Origin: Rugamonas rubra
GTDB taxonomy: Bacteria > Pseudomonadota > Gammaproteobacteria > Burkholderiales > Burkholderiaceae_D
Assembly (NCBI RefSeq): GCF_900114705.1
Contig: NZ_FOTW01000014.1
Location: 1-64,000 of the forward strand
Direction: 5' to 3'
DNA length: 64,000 nt
The position numbers and the translations under genes are program-made. The notes beneath the pieces are model-generated. The model was not told the DNA's origin. It did no database searches and worked only from the letters and a program-made list of their open reading frames with translations. Shown piece after piece: positions 61,060-64,000 of the stretch (position 1 is its first letter; each line of letters opens with the position of its first letter).

Positions 61060-63156
61060 CTAGTCGCCGGCCTCGTTGCTGGGCGTGCCCAGCGCTTGCA
61101 TCAGGTAGTGCTGAGCGCTGAAGGCGGGCAGCTTGGCGCGCGGCTTGCGCCGCAGGTAATGGCCGTCCGCTTCCAGTTCCCAGGAGTTGCTGTTGTCTTT
61201 CAAGTACGGGTTCAGGCCCTCGGCGATGACGCGCCGTTTCAGCGTGCGGTCCAGCACCGGGAAGGCCACCTCGATGCGGCGGAACAGGTTGCGGCTCATC
61301 CAGTCGGCGCTGGCCAGCATGACGTCGTGCGCCAGGTCGTTGCGGAAATAATAAATCCGGCTGTGCTCGAGGAAGCGGCCGATGATCGAGCGCACCCGGA
61401 TGTTGTCGGACAGGCCGGGCACGCCGGGCCGCAGGGTGCAGGCGCCGCGCACGATCAGGTCGATCTTGACGCCGTCCTTCGACGCCGCGTACAGCGCGCG
61501 GATCACCGACTCGTCGACCAGTGCATTTATTTTAACAATAATCCGCCCCGGCCGGCCGGCGCGGGCGATGCGCGCCTCGTTGCGGATCGCCTTGATGATC
61601 TCGTTCTGCAGCGCGAACGGCGCCAGCCACAGGTGCTCGAGCTTGTGCGGCTTGGTCAGGCTGGTCAGGTGGATGAACACCTCGTTGACCTCGATCGCCA
61701 GGCCGGGGTGGCAGGTCAGCAGGCCGAAGTCGGTGTACAGCTTGGTGGTGGTCGGGTGGTAGTTGCCGGTGCCGAGGTGGGCGTAGAAGCGCAGCTCGCC
61801 TTCCTCGCGGCGGATCACCAGGGCCAGCTTGGCGTGCGTCTTCAAGCCGACCACGCCGTACACCACCTGGGCGCCGGCCTGTTCCAGCCGGTCGGCCCAG
61901 TTGATGTTGGCCTCCTCGTCGAAGCGCGCCTTGAGCTCGACGATGACGGTGACCTCCTTGCCCTGGCGCGCCGCCGTGATCAAGGAGTCCATCAGGTCCG
62001 AGTTCATGCCGGTGCGGTAGATGGTCTGCTTGATCGCCACCACCGCCGGGTCGTGCGCGGCGCTGCGGATGAAGTCGATCACCGTTTGGAACGACTGGTA
62101 GGGGTGGTGCAGCAGGATGTCCTGCTTCTTCAGCGCGCTGAAGATGTCCTGGTTCGGGTTCTTCGGCGCGAAGCCGGGGAAGAAGGGCTCGAAGCGCAGG
62201 CTGGGCTGGTTGACGTGGTCGATCAGCTCGGTCAGGCGCACCAGGTTGACCGGGCCGTTGACGGCGTACAGCCGGCTCTGGTCGAGGCCGAACTGGTCGA
62301 GCAGGAACTGCGACAGCTCCGGCGGGCAGTTCTTGGCCACCTCCAGCCGCACCGAGGTGCCGAACTGGCGGCCCTGCAACTCGCCCTTGAGGGCCTGGCG
62401 CAGGTTCTTGACCTCGTCCTCGTCGACCCACAGGTCGCTGTCGCGGGTGACGCGGAACTGCGAATAGGCGAGCACCTCGCGGCCGGCGAACAGGTCCGAT
62501 ATATGCGCGTGGATGATCGACGACAGCAGGCAGAACGAGACGCCGCCGCTTTTCGACAGGTGGTCGGGCAGGCGGATCACCCGCGGCAGCACGCGCGGCG
62601 CCTTGACGATGGCGATCGCCGTGCCGCGGCCGAAGGCGTCCTTGCCGGACAGCGCGACGATGAAGTTCAGACTCTTGTTGACCACCTGCGGGAAGGGGTG
62701 GGCCGGGTCGAGGCCGATCGGCGTCAGCAGCGGACGCACCTCGCGCTCGAAGTATTCCTTGACCCAGGCGCGCTGCGCCTCGTTGCGTTCGTTGTGGCGC
62801 ACCAAGTGCACGCCCTTGGCCTGCAATTGCGGCAGCACTTCCTGGTTGAGGATCTCGTACTGGTGCGCGACCAGGTCGTGGCACTCGTTGCTGATGCGGC
62901 TCAGGGTGGCCACCAGGGCGGGGTGCTCGGAGAGGGCGCCGTCGACGCTGGCGGCGGCCAGCAGGCTGGCCACGCGCACCTCGAAGAATTCGTCGAGGTT
63001 GCTGCTGGCGATGCACAGGTAGCGCAGGCGCTCGAGCAGCGGGATGGCCTTGTCCTCGGCTTGCGCCAGCACGCGCCGGTTGAACATCAGCTGGGACAGT
63101 TCGCGGTCGAGAAAAATGCTGTTTTTGGTCACGTCCACACGCAGATCAGGCTTCAT
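61060..63156 (-). CDS. ppk1: Polyphosphate kinase 1
   Basis: Makes inorganic polyphosphate from ATP. The 698-residue protein has the four PPK1 domains: N-domain FLDRELSQLMFNRRVLAQAED, head domain with SLNFIVALSGKDAFGRG, and two C-domains with the phosphohistidine region VVGLKTHAKLALV and ARIIVKINALVDE-like strands. I take ATG 63156; a GTG at 63171 is possible. A Pho box and TACACT lie upstream on the same strand, so it is predicted to be PhoB-activated, back to back with pstS. Confidence 0.95.
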   Translation of the reverse strand: MKPDLRVDVTKNSIFLDRELSQLMFNRRVLAQAEDKAIPLLERLRYLCIASSNLDEFFEVRVASLLAAASVDGALSEHPALVATLSRISNECHDLVAHQYEILNQEVLPQLQAKGVHLVRHNERNEAQRAWVKEYFEREVRPLLTPIGLDPAHPFPQVVNKSLNFIVALSGKDAFGRGTAIAIVKAPRVLPRVIRLPDHLSKSGGVSFCLLSSIIHAHISDLFAGREVLAYSQFRVTRDSDLWVDEDEVKNLRQALKGELQGRQFGTSVRLEVAKNCPPELSQFLLDQFGLDQSRLYAVNGPVNLVRLTELIDHVNQPSLRFEPFFPGFAPKNPNQDIFSALKKQDILLHHPYQSFQTVIDFIRSAAHDPAVVAIKQTIYRTGMNSDLMDSLITAARQGKEVTVIVELKARFDEEANINWADRLEQAGAQVVYGVVGLKTHAKLALVIRREEGELRFYAHLGTGNYHPTTTKLYTDFGLLTCHPGLAIEVNEVFIHLTSLTKPHKLEHLWLAPFALQNEIIKAIRNEARIARAGRPGRIIVKINALVDESVIRALYAASKDGVKIDLIVRGACTLRPGVPGLSDNIRVRSIIGRFLEHSRIYYFRNDLAHDVMLASADWMSRNLFRRIEVAFPVLDRTLKRRVIAEGLNPYLKDNSNSWELEADGHYLRRKPRAKLPAFSAQHYLMQALGTPSNEAGD

Positions 63157-63225
63157 GGTGTATTTAATCACTTTAACAGATAGCTAATTCTAGCCTGAAT
63201 ACACAATACATATTGATAACTTCAT

Positions 63226-63259
63226 AGTGTAGATGTCAAATATGACGAGTTCGTGACAT
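63226..63259 (-). promoter_or_regulatory. Pho box and -10 of ppk1
   Basis: On the minus strand ATGTCAC (63259-63253), four bases, TCGTCAT (63248-63242), then exactly 10 bp to TACACT (63231-63226). Two 7-mers at 11-bp spacing in place of the -35 is the PhoB pattern. Confidence 0.65.
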
Positions 63260-63350
63260 AGTCTGTCATAAATGTCGGAAAAGTGGGTTCAATTGTGACA
63301 AACGCAGAGTGAAAAGCGGCGCAAAATACTCTTTTCGACATAATTTCAGC

Positions 63351-63384
63351 ATGTCATAAACCTGTCATATTTGGCCGGTAGACT
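63351..63384 (+). promoter_or_regulatory. Pho box and -10 of pstS
   Basis: ATGTCAT (63351-63357), AAAC, CTGTCAT (63362-63368), then exactly 10 bp to TAGACT (63379-63384). It is a near-consensus PhoB site with the same geometry as the divergent ppk1 promoter. Confidence 0.8.
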
Positions 63385-63428
63385 GCGCAGCATCCCAACC
63401 CCGGATAATCAAATCAAAAGGACTTGAT

Positions 63429-64000
63429 ATGCGTATGAAACAGTTGTTCTCTTCCCTGGTAGTTGGCGCCGCCGCAGTGATGGCATTCTCGTCCGCTTCC
63501 GCCGCCGACATGACCGGCGCTGGCGCTACCTTCCCATACCCGATCTACGCCAAATGGGCGGAGTCGTACAAAGCGGCAACCGGCAACGGCCTGAACTATC
63601 AGTCCGTCGGCTCCGGCGCCGGCATCAAACAAATCAAAGCCAAGACCGTCGATTTCGGCGCCTCGGACATGCCGCTCAAAGCGGAAGACCTGGACTCCGA
63701 AGGCCTGATGCAGTTCCCGGCCATCATGGGCGGCGTGGTCACCGTGGTCAACCTGGACGGCATCACCCCGGGCCAGCTGAAGCTGACCGGCCCGGTCATC
63801 GCCGACATCTACCTGGGCAAGATCACCCACTGGAACGCGCCTGAGATCGCCGCCCTGAACGCCGGCGCCAAGCTGCCCGCCACCGAAATCACCGTGGTGC
63901 ACCGCGCCGACGGTTCGGGCACCTCCTTCCTGTTCACCGACTTCCTGTCGAAAACCAGCCCCGACTTCAAAACCAAGGTTGGCGCCGGCACCGCCGTCAA
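63429..64000 (+). CDS. pstS: Phosphate ABC transporter substrate-binding protein PstS (partial, runs off the window)
   Basis: Periplasmic high-affinity phosphate-binding protein. About 190 residues are visible: a signal peptide to about residue 26 (SASA-AD), then MTGAGATFPYPIYAKW, SVGSGAGIKQI, FGASDMPLKAEDL, and the phosphate-binding RADGSGTSFLFTDFLS, all PstS hallmarks. AAAGGA lies eight bases before the ATG. The upstream Pho box predicts strong induction by phosphate starvation. pstCAB presumably follow outside the window. Confidence 0.95.
   Translation, partial: MRMKQLFSSLVVGAAAVMAFSSASAADMTGAGATFPYPIYAKWAESYKAATGNGLNYQSVGSGAGIKQIKAKTVDFGASDMPLKAEDLDSEGLMQFPAIMGGVVTVVNLDGITPGQLKLTGPVIADIYLGKITHWNAPEIAALNAGAKLPATEITVVHRADGSGTSFLFTDFLSKTSPDFKTKVGAGTAV

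Overview
The window is high-GC, gene-dense bacterial chromosome. A PEP-CTERM protein, a type VI baseplate, a senABC (selenoneine) locus, the tsaB-rimI-udg and alr-radA gene pairs and the style of the DUF genes all fit a betaproteobacterium of the Oxalobacteraceae (Massilia / Duganella / Janthinobacterium group). That placement is inferred from gene content only. I see no rRNA, tRNA, CRISPR array, intact insertion sequence or complete prophage.

Layout. 1-3.7 kb: end of a type VI secretion cluster on the minus strand (tssE, tssF, tssG, start of vgrG), with a divergent unknown gene whose C-terminus resembles AcrVA2. 5.3-7.5 kb: leuA behind a probable leucine leader peptide. 7.7-8.4 kb: PEP-CTERM protein. 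8.6-12 kb: selenoneine cluster, senA divergent from senB and a selD-type senC. 12-16 kb: QseBC/PmrAB-like two-component system, a tiny membrane peptide and a DUF885 protein. 16-20 kb: malic enzyme, glutamate dehydrogenase and a LysR regulator. 20-22.4 kb: marR-MFS-GIY-YIG operon with a repeated operator. 22.4-28.7 kb: OMF/EmrA/EmrB efflux operon ending in a siderophore-interacting protein, with a divergent LysR. 28.7-36.8 kb: RhlE helicase, then an eroded stretch: a VIT protein lacking most of its VWA domain, an AraC/GyrI regulator, an anti-sigma gene, an ECF sigma gene lacking its linker, small membrane proteins, a low-GC gene and an ISL3 transposase remnant. 36.8-50.4 kb: fabI-mltD, DUF1415-DUF1289, DUF1993, a GGDEF/EAL protein, a molybdenum hydroxylase large subunit, thioredoxin, and the tsaB-rimI-udg-DUF1853 operon. 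50.4-57 kb: lplT, then a large lower-GC predicted flavoprotein gene lying between lplT and alr-radA. 57-64 kb: PilZ, FliD, a polyamine-binding protein, a 38-residue membrane peptide, and the divergent Pho-regulated ppk-sixA and pstS units.

How the genes work together. SenC, SenB and SenA make a complete selenium route from selenide to selenoneine, provided hercynine is made elsewhere. OMF-EmrA-EmrB is a complete tripartite exporter. The ppk and pstS promoters each carry a Pho box exactly 10 bp upstream of a -10 hexamer, so polyphosphate synthesis and phosphate uptake should rise together under phosphate limitation.

Most worth checking: the AcrVA2-like gene beside the type VI cluster; the proline/serine-rich flavoprotein between lplT and alr; the CTA-rich leucine leader; the two in-frame internal deletions (VIT/VWA and ECF sigma); a dispersed inverted repeat at convergent gene ends; and a recurrent pattern of -10 boxes placed for leaderless transcripts.
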